Part shown: one piece after another, positions 28,878 to 36,951 of the stretch
How positions within the stretch are numbered: position 1 is the stretch's first letter
Layout: each line of letters opens with the position of its first letter
Origin: Thalassobaculum fulvum
GTDB taxonomy: Bacteria > Pseudomonadota > Alphaproteobacteria > Thalassobaculales > Thalassobaculaceae
DNA length: 64,000 nucleotides
Assembly (NCBI RefSeq): GCF_014652915.1
Contig: NZ_BMZS01000002.1
Coordinates: 230,590 to 294,589 of the forward strand
Direction of reading: 5' to 3'
The notes under the pieces: generated by a model
Told to the model about the DNA's origin: nothing
Database searches by the model: none
Seen by the model: the letters and a program-made list of their open reading frames with translations, nothing else
Program-made: the position numbers and the translations under genes

Positions 28878-29771
28878 ATGCGCATTCTCCTGACCGGCGG
28901 CGGCTTCCTCGGCGCCTGGATCGCCAGCCGCCTGACCCGCGGCAACGTCGAGGTCCGGGTGTTCGAGCGGCACCACGACCGCACGCTGGCCCGGACGATC
29001 GCCGGCGAGGCGGCCGACCGGCTCGACTGGCAGGTCGGCGATATCGTCGACACCGGCGCGGTCGCGGCTGCCGCCGAGGGCTGCGACGGCATCGTCCACC
29101 TCGCCGGCGTCCTGACCCCGGCCTGCCAGGACGACCCGCTGGCCGGCGCCCGCATCAACGTGCTCGGCACCCTCAACGTGTTCGAGGCGGCCCGCCGGCA
29201 CGGCATCCGCCAGGTCGTGTACACCAGCAGCGGCGGGGTGTACGGGCCCGACGACCGCCCGGAGCCGTTCCCGACCACCCACTACGGCGCCTTCAAGCTG
29301 GCCAACGAGGGCAGCGCGCGGGCGTACTGGGAGGATGCCGGGATCGCCAGCATGGGGTTCCGGCCGTTCGTGGTCTACGGCCCCGGGCGCGCCAGCGGCC
29401 TGACCGCCGGCCCGACCCTGGCCTGCCGGGCAGCGGCGCGCGGCGAGCCCTACGTCATCCCGTTTACGGGCTCGGCCGGCATGGTCCATGTCGACGACGT
29501 CGCGGCGGCCTACGAGGCCGCTAGCCGGACCGAGCTGACCGGCGCCCACACCATGAACCTGACCGGCCGGGTGGCGACCATGGACGAGGTCGCCGCCGCA
29601 ATCCGCCGGATCGTGCCGGGATCCGACATCCGGGCCGACGGCCCGGCCCTCCCGAGCGGCACGAGCGCCGCCAACGAGTGGGGCAACGGCGCGCTGCCGC
29701 TCGGCCGTGAGCGCACCCTGGACGAGGGCCTGGCCGAGACCGTGGCGTTCTATCGGCAGACGCGGGGCTGA
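28878..29771 (+). CDS. NAD(P)-dependent epimerase/dehydratase (extended SDR)
   Basis: 297 residues. A shortened nucleotide motif TGGGFLGAW is at 6-14 (canonical TGxxGxxG lacks one residue), the catalytic pair is Tyr136/Lys140 in HYGAFKLANE, and the active Ser region is YTSSGGVYGPD. The last gene of the otnI-denD operon. Substrate not determined; likely a sugar acid or nucleotide-sugar-like compound. Confidence 0.82.
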   Translation: MRILLTGGGFLGAWIASRLTRGNVEVRVFERHHDRTLARTIAGEAADRLDWQVGDIVDTGAVAAAAEGCDGIVHLAGVLTPACQDDPLAGARINVLGTLNVFEAARRHGIRQVVYTSSGGVYGPDDRPEPFPTTHYGAFKLANEGSARAYWEDAGIASMGFRPFVVYGPGRASGLTAGPTLACRAAARGEPYVIPFTGSAGMVHVDDVAAAYEAASRTELTGAHTMNLTGRVATMDEVAAAIRRIVPGSDIRADGPALPSGTSAANEWGNGALPLGRERTLDEGLAETVAFYRQTRG

Positions 29772-29783
29772 GGCCGCGCCGCC

Positions 29784-30716
29784 CTACCCGGCGGCTCGCA
29801 GGCTCCACGGGAACGCCCGCTCGTCCTCGGCGATCAGCCAGGCACCGCCCAGGCTGGCCGGCAGGCCGAGGCCGACCAGGCCGGGGCCGGTGTCGACCAC
29901 CGGGAATCCGCGGCCTTCCAGGAACGCCCGGGTCGCCGCCAGCCCGTCCGACAGCAGCCCGTACCCCATCACCCCCGGCACCGGCGGCACGGTCGCGCCG
30001 GGGAACAGGCGCTCGGCGCCGGCCGGCGTCGTCAGCACCACGCCGCCGCGCGCCAGCTCCAGCCGCACCATGTCCTCGTCGATCCGCTTCGGTGCCGCCT
30101 CGGTGAAGCGGGCGTAGCGGTCGGTCGCCTCGGCCAGGTCCTCGGGCAGGATCACCACGTCGCGCAGTGCCGTGATGCCGTTCTCGTGGGTCATCCAGCG
30201 CGGCTGCCAGACCAGGTCCTCGGTCAGGTGGGTGAGGATCTGCACCCGGCCTTCCGCCATCGAATCGGCAGGGGTGCGGCAGACCGTGAAGGCGGCCATG
30301 CCCTCGCCGCCGCCCTCCAGCGGTACCGCGCGCCGCAGGTTCACCGGGTCCTGGGTCTCGAACCCGGCGGCGTCCAGCCGGTCGCGGCGCGACAGCGCGT
30401 CGGCGTCGGTCATCGCGACAATGTGAACGCCGGTATAGCGGTCGAGCTGGCGCTGGGTGCGCGCCCCGGTTGGGTGCTGCGGGTCGACCACGCACAGCAC
30501 CTCGATGTAGCCCTCGCGCAGCATCACGCAGCGGTTGGCGGTACCGCCCGGAACCGGCGGTTGCCCGGGCCCCGGCGTGGTCTGGTGCACGGTGTAGGGG
30601 GTTTGCACGAAGCCGAGACGCGTCAGGGCGCGGTGCGCCGCCTCCATGTCCGGAACGAAATGCCCGAGATGGTCGAGAAAGGTCTCCCCCGGTCCCGGAA
30701 GCTGCCGACTCGTCAT
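29784..30716 (-). CDS. VOC-family (glyoxalase-like) protein
   Basis: 310 residues with paired beta-alpha-beta-beta-beta units: FLDHLGHFVPDMEAAHRAL opens the first, and VLCVVDPQ and HIVAMTDADALSRRDRL follow. The second half begins near residue 165 (LVWQPRWMTHENGI). The DHLGH and TRFEAAP-like positions suggest metal ligands. The family covers dioxygenases, epimerases and resistance proteins, so function is open. Convergent with the epimerase gene. Confidence 0.75.
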   Translation of the reverse strand: MTSRQLPGPGETFLDHLGHFVPDMEAAHRALTRLGFVQTPYTVHQTTPGPGQPPVPGGTANRCVMLREGYIEVLCVVDPQHPTGARTQRQLDRYTGVHIVAMTDADALSRRDRLDAAGFETQDPVNLRRAVPLEGGGEGMAAFTVCRTPADSMAEGRVQILTHLTEDLVWQPRWMTHENGITALRDVVILPEDLAEATDRYARFTEAAPKRIDEDMVRLELARGGVVLTTPAGAERLFPGATVPPVPGVMGYGLLSDGLAATRAFLEGRGFPVVDTGPGLVGLGLPASLGGAWLIAEDERAFPWSLRAAG

Positions 30717-30838
30717 GAATCCGCCCCAATCCGATGTTGGGCTTTTCGCCGTGGTCCCGATGTCTCATGATAGCGGGACGCGGACCCGGGGCGAAAGCGG
30801 GGATGCCTCTCCTCCCCGGGACCGGAAAGGAGGATGCC

Positions 30839-30988
30839 ATGAACGAGTGTTTGCGTCGCTGCCGGTGCCGCAGCCCGCTCACGGCCCGTGCCGGCCGGGC
30901 AGATCTCGGAGATACGCTCGTCGTCGGCACCATGATGGCCGCGGCCATCGCCGCCTATGCCTGGCTGATCGAGGCGCTGTCCGTCTGA
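30839..30988 (+). CDS. Possible 49-residue single-pass membrane protein
   Basis: Too short to be certain, but the ATG follows AAAGGAGG at 5 nt, one of the best ribosome sites in the window. The product starts MNECLRRCRCRSPLTARAGR (Cys/Arg-rich) and ends with one hydrophobic helix (about 27-48). No family recognised. It lies 43 nt before the redoxin gene and could be its leader or partner. Confidence 0.45.
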   Translation: MNECLRRCRCRSPLTARAGRADLGDTLVVGTMMAAAIAAYAWLIEALSV

Positions 30989-31031
30989 TCGCCGGTCCGG
31001 AAAGGCGAATCCCGGCACGCCGGAGAAAGCC

Positions 31032-31583
31032 ATGACCACCCTGCCGACCCTGCCGGAGCTCGGATCGCGAGCGCCGGAATTCGCGTTGCCCGACCTTCAC
31101 GGCCGCACCGTCCGGCTGGACGACGTCCGCGGCGAGCACGGCACGCTGATCATGTTCATCTGCAACCATTGCCCGTATGTCCGGGCGATCGCCGACCGGA
31201 TCGTCGAGGATTCGCGCGCCCTGCTGGCCGAGGGCATCGGGGTCGTCGCCATCATGTCGAACGACTACCGCGCCTACCCGGCCGACGCGCCGGACCGGAT
31301 GCGGGCGTTCGCCGCCGAGCACCGCTTCCCGTTCCCGTACCTCCTCGACGAGACCCAGATGGTGGCACGGGCCTACGAGGCCGTCTGCACGCCGGACTTC
31401 TTCGGCTACGACGCCGACCTGGCGTTGCGCTATCGCGGCCGGCTCGACGCGTCGCGCACCACCCCGGTGCCGGATGCCCGGCGCGAGCTGCTGGAGGCGA
31501 TGCGTCGGATCGCGGCCACCGGCGAGGGGCCGGAGGAGCAGGTGCCGTCGATGGGCTGCTCCATCAAGTGGCGGGCCGCCTGA
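31032..31583 (+). CDS. AhpC/TSA-type thioredoxin-like protein
   Basis: 183 residues, redoxin fold, no signal peptide. LGSRAPEFALPDLHGRTV opens the domain; the active site is FICNHCPYV with Cys44 and Cys47, and YLLDETQMVARAYEAVCTPD carries the cis-Pro region. The CNHCPYV group is annotated as thioredoxin family protein in many Proteobacteria; substrate unknown. A C-terminal MGCSIKW motif is typical of the group. Confidence 0.88.
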   Translation: MTTLPTLPELGSRAPEFALPDLHGRTVRLDDVRGEHGTLIMFICNHCPYVRAIADRIVEDSRALLAEGIGVVAIMSNDYRAYPADAPDRMRAFAAEHRFPFPYLLDETQMVARAYEAVCTPDFFGYDADLALRYRGRLDASRTTPVPDARRELLEAMRRIAATGEGPEEQVPSMGCSIKWRAA

Positions 31584-31599
31584 CCGCAGCCACCCGAAA

Positions 31600-32385
31600 T
31601 CATCCGAACGCGTAGGCGTCCATGCGCAGCACCGCGAAAGTGGTGCTGTCGTGCATCCGCCGGCCGGCACCGCCGCCCCCCGCCCCCATGGCCGCGAACA
31701 GCGGCAGGAAATGCTCCTCGGTCGGATGGTTGCGGGCACCGTGCGGCGCGACCCGGCGGTAGTCCAGCAGGTCGCCCGTCCGGCCCTCGACGATCGCCGC
31801 CGCCGCCCAGTCGGCGAACTCCCGGACCCAATCCGGCGCCGGGGTCTCGATCTGCCGGAACGGCCGCGGTATCTCGTGGAGATTGTGGGTGAACGACCCG
31901 GAGCACAGGATCAGCACCCCGCGCTCGCGCAGCGGCGCCAGGGCCGCCCCCAGGCGGCGGTGATGCTCTGGCCCGGCGTCCGGGTCGACCGAGACCGCAA
32001 CCACCGGGATGTCGGCTTCCGGGTACATCAGCATGAGCGGGACCCAGGCGCCGTGGTCGAGACCCCAGCCCTCGTCGGTCTCGGCGTCCAGCCCGGCCGC
32101 CCGGACCAGCCCGACGATCTCGTCGGCGAGCGCCGGATCGCCCGGGGCCGGGTACTGCATCTCGTAGAGCGCCGGCGGAAAGCCGCGGAAGTCGTGGATC
32201 GTCCGCGGCCACGCCGAGCGGTCGACGCGAACGCCGGTCGCCTCATAGTGGGCGCTCACCACCACGATCGCCGACGGCCGGCCGAGATCGCCACCGACCC
32301 GCGCCAGGAAGGCGCGGGCCGGGACGTCGTCGAGGATCAGGGTGGGGGCGCCGTGGCTGACGAACAGGGCCGGCATCGCGGTCAT
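31600..32385 (-). CDS. DODA-type extradiol dioxygenase (YgiD-like)
   Basis: 261 residues, LigB-superfamily class III enzyme. Metal and active-site His residues sit in FVSHGAPT, VVSAHYEA, GLDHGAWVP and SGSFTHNLHE. In E. coli the relative YgiD is a zinc-dependent DOPA 4,5-dioxygenase; the substrate here is not known. It lies 20 nt downstream of the DoxX gene, and both are divergent from a LysR gene that probably controls them. Confidence 0.9.
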   Translation of the reverse strand: MTAMPALFVSHGAPTLILDDVPARAFLARVGGDLGRPSAIVVVSAHYEATGVRVDRSAWPRTIHDFRGFPPALYEMQYPAPGDPALADEIVGLVRAAGLDAETDEGWGLDHGAWVPLMLMYPEADIPVVAVSVDPDAGPEHHRRLGAALAPLRERGVLILCSGSFTHNLHEIPRPFRQIETPAPDWVREFADWAAAAIVEGRTGDLLDYRRVAPHGARNHPTEEHFLPLFAAMGAGGGGAGRRMHDSTTFAVLRMDAYAFG

Positions 32386-32405
32386 GGCTCTCCCTCCCGA
32401 TCGGC

Positions 32406-32828
32406 TCAGCGGGCCCAGGCCGGCACGGCTTCCGGGGCCGGTAGCCGGACCGCCAGGGCGCCGGCGCCGAGCAGGGCCTGCACTACGAGCGTCATGGTCC
32501 AGAACACCGGGAACTCCCAGCCGCCGCCCTGGGCCGAGAACAGCCAGCCGTTGCCGGCGTGCTGCAGGGTCGCGCCGATCATCACCGGGATCAAGGCGAC
32601 CGCCACCGGCCGGACGTAGGCTCCGATCAGCAGGGCGGCGCCGCCGCCGAGCTCGGCCAGGATCACAAGGTAGGCGAAGAAGCCCGGGTACCCGATCGAC
32701 TCGAAGAACTGCACGGTGCCCGGAATGGTGAACACGAAGACCTTGAGCGCGCCGTGCGCCAGGAACGCCACCCCGAGGGTCAGGCGCAGCAGCAGGGCGG
32801 CATAGGGAACGGTCTTGTCGTCGGTCAT
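32406..32828 (-). CDS. DoxX-family membrane protein
   Basis: 140 residues, four membrane helices. The DoxX pattern is clear: LLRLTLGVAFLAHGALKVFV near the start, then GYPGFFAYLVILAELGGGAALL, then TLQHAGNGWLF. DoxX proteins often accompany redox enzymes; here the partner is the DODA dioxygenase. First gene after the LysR-controlled divergent promoter. Confidence 0.9.
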   Translation of the reverse strand: MTDDKTVPYAALLLRLTLGVAFLAHGALKVFVFTIPGTVQFFESIGYPGFFAYLVILAELGGGAALLIGAYVRPVAVALIPVMIGATLQHAGNGWLFSAQGGGWEFPVFWTMTLVVQALLGAGALAVRLPAPEAVPAWAR

Positions 32829-32930
32829 GTCTCTGCCTCCACATCAGCGGCCCGCAACCAAGGGGGCCGATCGTCGAAGCTGAAGGTAGGAAGTCCGGCA
32901 ATTGGGATAATGATAGGAATCTGAGAATTA

Positions 32931-32951
32931 TTGTCTCATATTACGAGACAA
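32931..32951. promoter_or_regulatory. Candidate LysR operator overlapping its own start codon
   Basis: Perfect inverted repeat TTGTCTC-atattac-GAGACAA: 7-bp arms and a 7-bp spacer, in an AT-rich stretch of the 122-bp divergent region. The last A is the first base of the LysR ATG. Size and symmetry fit a LysR-type dimer site; binding there should block its own gene (autorepression). Confidence 0.6.
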
Positions 32952-33844
32952 TGGATCGTCTCACCGTCCTGCAGACCTTCGTCGCCGTCGCCGAGACCGG
33001 CAGTTTCACCGAGGCGGCCGGCAGGCTCGGCCTGTCGCGGGCGATGACCAGCCGGCACGTCCAGGCGCTGGAGGACCGGCTCGGCGTGAAGCTGCTGCAG
33101 CGCACGACGCGGCGGGTCAGCACCACCCAGGCCGGGGCCGGCTATCTGGAGCGGGCCCGCCGGCTGCTGGCGGAGTTCGACGAAGCCGAGACCGAGGTGC
33201 GCGGCGAACGGGCGTCGCCGCGCGGCACCCTGCGGGTCAACGTGCCGGTCACCTTCGGGCGCCTGCACGTGGCGGCGGCCCTGCCGTCGTTCCTGGACCG
33301 CTACCCCGACCTGGCGGTCGAACTGACGGCCAACGACCGCGTGGTCGACCTGATCGAGGAAGGCTACGACGTCGCGGTCCGTATCGGCCGCCTGCCGGAC
33401 TCCACCCTGGTCGCGCGCCGGATCGGCACCATTACCGTGCGTCTGGCGGCCAGCCCCGGTTACCTCGCCGCCCACGGGACCCCGAAAGAGCCGGAGGACC
33501 TCTCCCGGCACAACTGGCTCGGATACAGCTACTCGGCCGCCCTGGGATCGCCGCGCCTGGTGCACGATGACGGCCGCGAGGCCACCCCGCGGGTCGGCGG
33601 ATCGCTGGTCGCCAACAACGGCGACATCATCGCGGAAGCCGCCGCCGGCGGTGCCGGCATCGTCCTGCAGCCGGACTTCATCCTGGCGCCCTACCTGGCC
33701 GACGGTCGGCTGGTCGCCGTGCTGCCCGGCTGGCACGGCCCCGAGCTGGGCATCCACGCCGTCCACCACCAGAGCCGCTACGTCGCCGCCAAGGTCCGCG
33801 CCTTCGTCGACCATCTGGAAGCCTGGTTCCGGTCGGGCGGCTGA
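32951..33844 (+). CDS. LysR-family transcriptional regulator
   Basis: 297 residues. Winged HTH at 1-60 (MDRLTVLQTFVAVAETGSFT, then LGLSRAMTSRHVQALEDRLG), followed by the co-inducer-binding domain. The stretch TTRRVSTTQAGAGYLERARR is typical of the CrgA-like subgroup, whose members often regulate a divergent oxidoreductase gene. Here the divergent genes are doxX and the DODA dioxygenase. Confidence 0.93.
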   Translation: MDRLTVLQTFVAVAETGSFTEAAGRLGLSRAMTSRHVQALEDRLGVKLLQRTTRRVSTTQAGAGYLERARRLLAEFDEAETEVRGERASPRGTLRVNVPVTFGRLHVAAALPSFLDRYPDLAVELTANDRVVDLIEEGYDVAVRIGRLPDSTLVARRIGTITVRLAASPGYLAAHGTPKEPEDLSRHNWLGYSYSAALGSPRLVHDDGREATPRVGGSLVANNGDIIAEAAAGGAGIVLQPDFILAPYLADGRLVAVLPGWHGPELGIHAVHHQSRYVAAKVRAFVDHLEAWFRSGG

Positions 33845-33850
33845 GCGGCG

Positions 33851-33964
33851 GGTTGGTCCCGGCTCTCCGCGGCTGCGCCGCTGCGGCCGGGATGAGGAAG
33901 AGAAACCCGGAACACTTACCCCAAGGCCCTCATCCCGGACGCGCTCAGCACGATCCGGGACCCA
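33851..33964. repeat. Palindromic intergenic element, copy 6
   Basis: tcccgg subtype: left ggttggtcccggctctcc, right gatccgggaccca, inner arms gccgggatgagg and ctcatcccgga. It fills the space between convergent LysR and ThDP-enzyme genes. Confidence 0.8.
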
Positions 33965-33987
33965 CCGGCCTCTGCGCTACCCTGCCG

Positions 33988-35721
33988 CTACGCCACCCAT
34001 TCGCTGACCGGCGCGCGGGCCTCGTGCAGCGGCTGGCAGAGCACGTCGACCAGGGTCGGCCCGCCGTGCTCGAGCGCCTTCTTCAGGGTGCCGTCCAGCT
34101 CGGCCGGATCGGTCACGGTCCAGGCCTTCACGCCGAACGCCTCGGCGACCCTGGCGTGGTCGGTGCGGCTGAAGTCGACCGAATAGTAGCGCTGGCCGAA
34201 GCCGGTCTTCTGGCCGGCCTTGATCCAGCCGTACACCGCGTTCGACACCACGATCATGGTGATCGGCGCGCCCAGCCGGACGATGGTCTCGAGCTCGCCG
34301 GCGGTGAAGCCGAAGCTGCCGTCGCCCATGACGCTGACCACCTTGGCCGACGGCCGGCCGTACCAGGCGCCGGTCGCCGCCGCCATCGAGTAGCCGAGCG
34401 CGCCGTGTGCCCGGTTCGAGAAGAACCGCCGACCGGTCTGCTCCCAGTCGAGATAGGCGGAAAGATAGGGGCACGGCGTGCCCGGGTCGGCGACCACCAC
34501 CGACTCCGCCGGCAGCACCCGCTGCAGCGACGCCACCAGCCGCTCCGGCCGGATCGGCATCTCGTCGCTCTCGGCCAGCTCGCGGAACGCCGCATACTTG
34601 CGGCGCCTGGCATCGGCGACCTTGGCGGCGGCGTCGGCGCCATCGCGCGTCACCCCCTTGGCGGCCAGCGTCGTCGCGAGCGCAGCCAGACCCAGCTTGG
34701 CGTCGCCGACCAGCGCGACCTCGGTCGGGTAGGTCGCGCCGATCACCTGCGGGTCGCTGTCGAGATGCACGACCCGGGTCTTGCCGGGCTCGGGGAACCG
34801 CCAGCGCTCGGTGGTGACCGAGCCGGCCCGGCAGCCCACGAAGAACACCAGGTCGGCCTGCATCAGGACCTCGCGGGTCTCGACCACGCCACCGTTGCTC
34901 CCCACCACGCCGAGCGCCAGCGGATGGCCGTCGCCGATCGCGCCCTGGCCGCTGATGGTGGTGGCGACCACTGCGCCGAGCGCTTCCGCCACCGCCCGCA
35001 GTTCGTCGAAGGCGCCGGCGATCACCGGTCCGCCGCCGACCACGATCACCGGGAACTTCGCCGAGGCCAGCGCGTCGGCCGCCGCCTCGACCGCCGCCGG
35101 ATCCGGGGCGCTGCGCCGGGCCGGCCAGGTGCCGAGCGCCGGGTCGCCCCACACGTCGTCGGCGTCGACCGGGCCCTTCTGGACGTCGAACGGCAGGCCG
35201 ATATGGGCCGCCCCCGGCCGGCCGGTGGTCATCGCCCGGAACGCCGCCCGCAGGGTGCGCGGCACGTCCTCGGCCCGGTCGAGCACGGTGTTCCACTTGG
35301 CCAGCGGCCGGAACAGCGCCTTCTGGTCGAGCTCGGTCAGCGCGTACTTGCCGCGCGAGCCGACCGCGATGTCGGTGGTGATGGCGAGAATCGGCACCGA
35401 GCTCTCGTTGGCCTCGACCACGCCCGGCAGGATGTAGGTGGCGCCGCCGCCCGACGGTCCCTCGCACACCCCGACCTTGCCGGACACCCGGGCGTAGCCG
35501 TCGGCCATGTAGGCGGCCGAGCGCTCGTCGCGGGTCAGCACGTGGCTGATGCCGCCACCGATCCGGTGCAGGGCATCGTAGAACGGCAGGCTGGTGTCGC
35601 CGCACAGGCCGAAGATGCGGTCGACGCCGTGCGCCTCCAGGGTCCGCACCACCGCCTCGGCCCCGCTCATCCGGTTGGCGCCCCCGCCCGAGGCTCCGTC
35701 ACCAGCTGTCTGACTGCTCAT
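33988..35721 (-). CDS. Thiamine-diphosphate-dependent enzyme (acetolactate synthase-like)
   Basis: 577 residues in the three-domain layout of the acetohydroxyacid synthase/oxalyl-CoA decarboxylase superfamily. The cofactor-activating Glu66 is in TRDERSAAYMADGYAR; the ThDP/Mg motif starts GDGSFGFTAGE at 466 and ends in SNAVYGWIK. The start MSSQTAGDG has AGGA 5 nt upstream; the frame is open to 35883, but that extension looks non-coding. No regulatory subunit adjoins, so a catabolic decarboxylase or lyase is as likely as acetolactate synthase. Confidence 0.85.
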   Translation of the reverse strand: MSSQTAGDGASGGGANRMSGAEAVVRTLEAHGVDRIFGLCGDTSLPFYDALHRIGGGISHVLTRDERSAAYMADGYARVSGKVGVCEGPSGGGATYILPGVVEANESSVPILAITTDIAVGSRGKYALTELDQKALFRPLAKWNTVLDRAEDVPRTLRAAFRAMTTGRPGAAHIGLPFDVQKGPVDADDVWGDPALGTWPARRSAPDPAAVEAAADALASAKFPVIVVGGGPVIAGAFDELRAVAEALGAVVATTISGQGAIGDGHPLALGVVGSNGGVVETREVLMQADLVFFVGCRAGSVTTERWRFPEPGKTRVVHLDSDPQVIGATYPTEVALVGDAKLGLAALATTLAAKGVTRDGADAAAKVADARRRKYAAFRELAESDEMPIRPERLVASLQRVLPAESVVVADPGTPCPYLSAYLDWEQTGRRFFSNRAHGALGYSMAAATGAWYGRPSAKVVSVMGDGSFGFTAGELETIVRLGAPITMIVVSNAVYGWIKAGQKTGFGQRYYSVDFSRTDHARVAEAFGVKAWTVTDPAELDGTLKKALEHGGPTLVDVLCQPLHEARAPVSEWVA

Positions 35722-35912
35722 CTGTCCTGCTCTCGACTCGTCGTACGACATGCAACGGCGCCGACGATACGCGAGCCGGAAGCAAAGACAAGGCGGCGGG
35801 AGGCCGCCGGCGCTCCAGGACGGAACGGCTCGACCGAGGGCAGCGAATCGGTTACGAGAGTATGCGAATCGGTTTTTAAGCAATTTTTCTAATTCATCGC
35901 CTGGGCTCAGCC

Positions 35913-36155
35913 ATGCCGCGTCGCCTGCTCCTCGCCGCCGAGATCGTAAGGGACGTCGCCGCCAACGGGTCGGTCGACCTGGACAGCGATGCGCTGACCC
36001 GCCTCGCCGAGACCCTGGAGGGCGAGGCCCAGCGCCTGATGGCGCTCAACAATCTCAATCCGAACATCGATGCCGAGATGCAGCGGATTCTGCCGACCAT
36101 CCGGCACCTGGCCGCGGTGTTCTGTCCGGAAGCGGTGTCGCCTCTGCGCGACTGA
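35913..36155 (+). CDS. Small protein A of a three-gene tandem family
   Basis: 80 residues, predicted mostly helical and acidic, with no signal or membrane segment. The N-terminus MPRRLLLAAEIVRDV is shared with the products at 36301 and 36616; the C-terminal part ILPTIRHLAAVFCPE matches the third gene. Preceded by an AT-rich stretch (about 35865-35900) that could be its promoter. I do not recognise the family. That three copies keep the same start and length argues it is real. Confidence 0.7.
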   Translation: MPRRLLLAAEIVRDVAANGSVDLDSDALTRLAETLEGEAQRLMALNNLNPNIDAEMQRILPTIRHLAAVFCPEAVSPLRD

Positions 36156-36300
36156 CCCGGGCCGCGTCGCACACGCTGCGCCGCCACCTTTAATCAAATG
36201 TAAACGAAATTCACGACACCTTCGGCTGGCGAACTGGCCTGGGCGTTTCGTCGATCGGGCCACCGCATGGTCGTCGAAGGACACTCAAGCGAGGTCGTGT

Positions 36301-36543
36301 ATGCCCGGACGCCTGCTGATGGCCGCCGAGATTCTGCTCGACGTCGCACGAACGGTGAACGCCGCCGACCGCCCGTTGCTCGAAGCTGCAGCGGCCGAAC
36401 TGACCGAGCGGGCAACTGAAATCTGCGGGAAACGGGTCCTGCCGCACGGCGTGAAAACCGACGTCGAAGCCATGCGGTCGTCATTTTTCCGGCAATCGGA
36501 CGGACTTGATAGACAAGCAAGCCAAACTACATCGTATCAGTGA
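36301..36543 (+). CDS. Small protein B of the tandem family (diverged C-terminus)
   Basis: 80 residues. The N-terminus MPGRLLMAAEILLDVARTV and the middle LLEAAAAELTERATEI align with its neighbours, but the tail (MRSSFFRQSDGLDRQASQ) is diverged and more polar. One reading is relaxed selection; another is a new specificity. In a shifted frame near 36490 the DNA reads IFPAIGRT, resembling the RPAIRRL of copy C, so a past frameshift is possible. AT-rich DNA precedes it (36190-36215). Confidence 0.6.
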   Translation: MPGRLLMAAEILLDVARTVNAADRPLLEAAAAELTERATEICGKRVLPHGVKTDVEAMRSSFFRQSDGLDRQASQTTSYQ

Positions 36544-36615
36544 TCGACGGCCCGATTCCATCAGCGTTCTTAACCTGTTGACGCCCGTACAACCGCTCTG
36601 TCGGAGAGTTCGCTC

Positions 36616-36861
36616 ATGCCCAGACGACTGCTTCTTGCAGCCGAGATCATCGCGGACGTGGTGCAGACCAGTTCGGAGCAGGAACGTACCCGTTTGCTGG
36701 CCGCGGCCGACAACCTGCGGTCGCTGGCGGACGAGATCGGCGAGCGTTCCGGCCTCGAGTTGAACTACAGCCCGCAGATGGAGCGGCTGCGTCCGGCGAT
36801 TCGCCGCCTCGCGGCGGCCTTCGACCCCGAGATCGAGAGTGGCGCCGATCGGATGATCTGA
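36616..36861 (+). CDS. Small protein C of the tandem family
   Basis: 81 residues. MPRRLLLAAEIIADVVQ opens it; RTRLLAAADNLRSLADEI and LRPAIRRLAAAFDPE follow, giving the family pattern of an N-terminal hydrophobic helix plus a long amphipathic region ending in a conserved LAA-x-F-x-PE. A CGGAGAG site lies just upstream. It lies 72 nt after gene B and 90 nt before the RraA-like gene. Function unknown. Confidence 0.7.
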   Translation: MPRRLLLAAEIIADVVQTSSEQERTRLLAAADNLRSLADEIGERSGLELNYSPQMERLRPAIRRLAAAFDPEIESGADRMI

Positions 36862-36951
36862 GCGGGGCGACGTGAACGGGGGCAGGTGAAGCTTCCGATT
36901 GTCGTGGTCCTCTCCCGGCGACACACTGGTCCTCCTGCGAGGAGGTCCCCC

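Noticed and set aside
30734-30988. 84-codon version of the small protein before the redoxin gene
   Set aside because: Extra upstream residues have no ribosome site; the strong AAAGGAGG points to the internal ATG at 30839.
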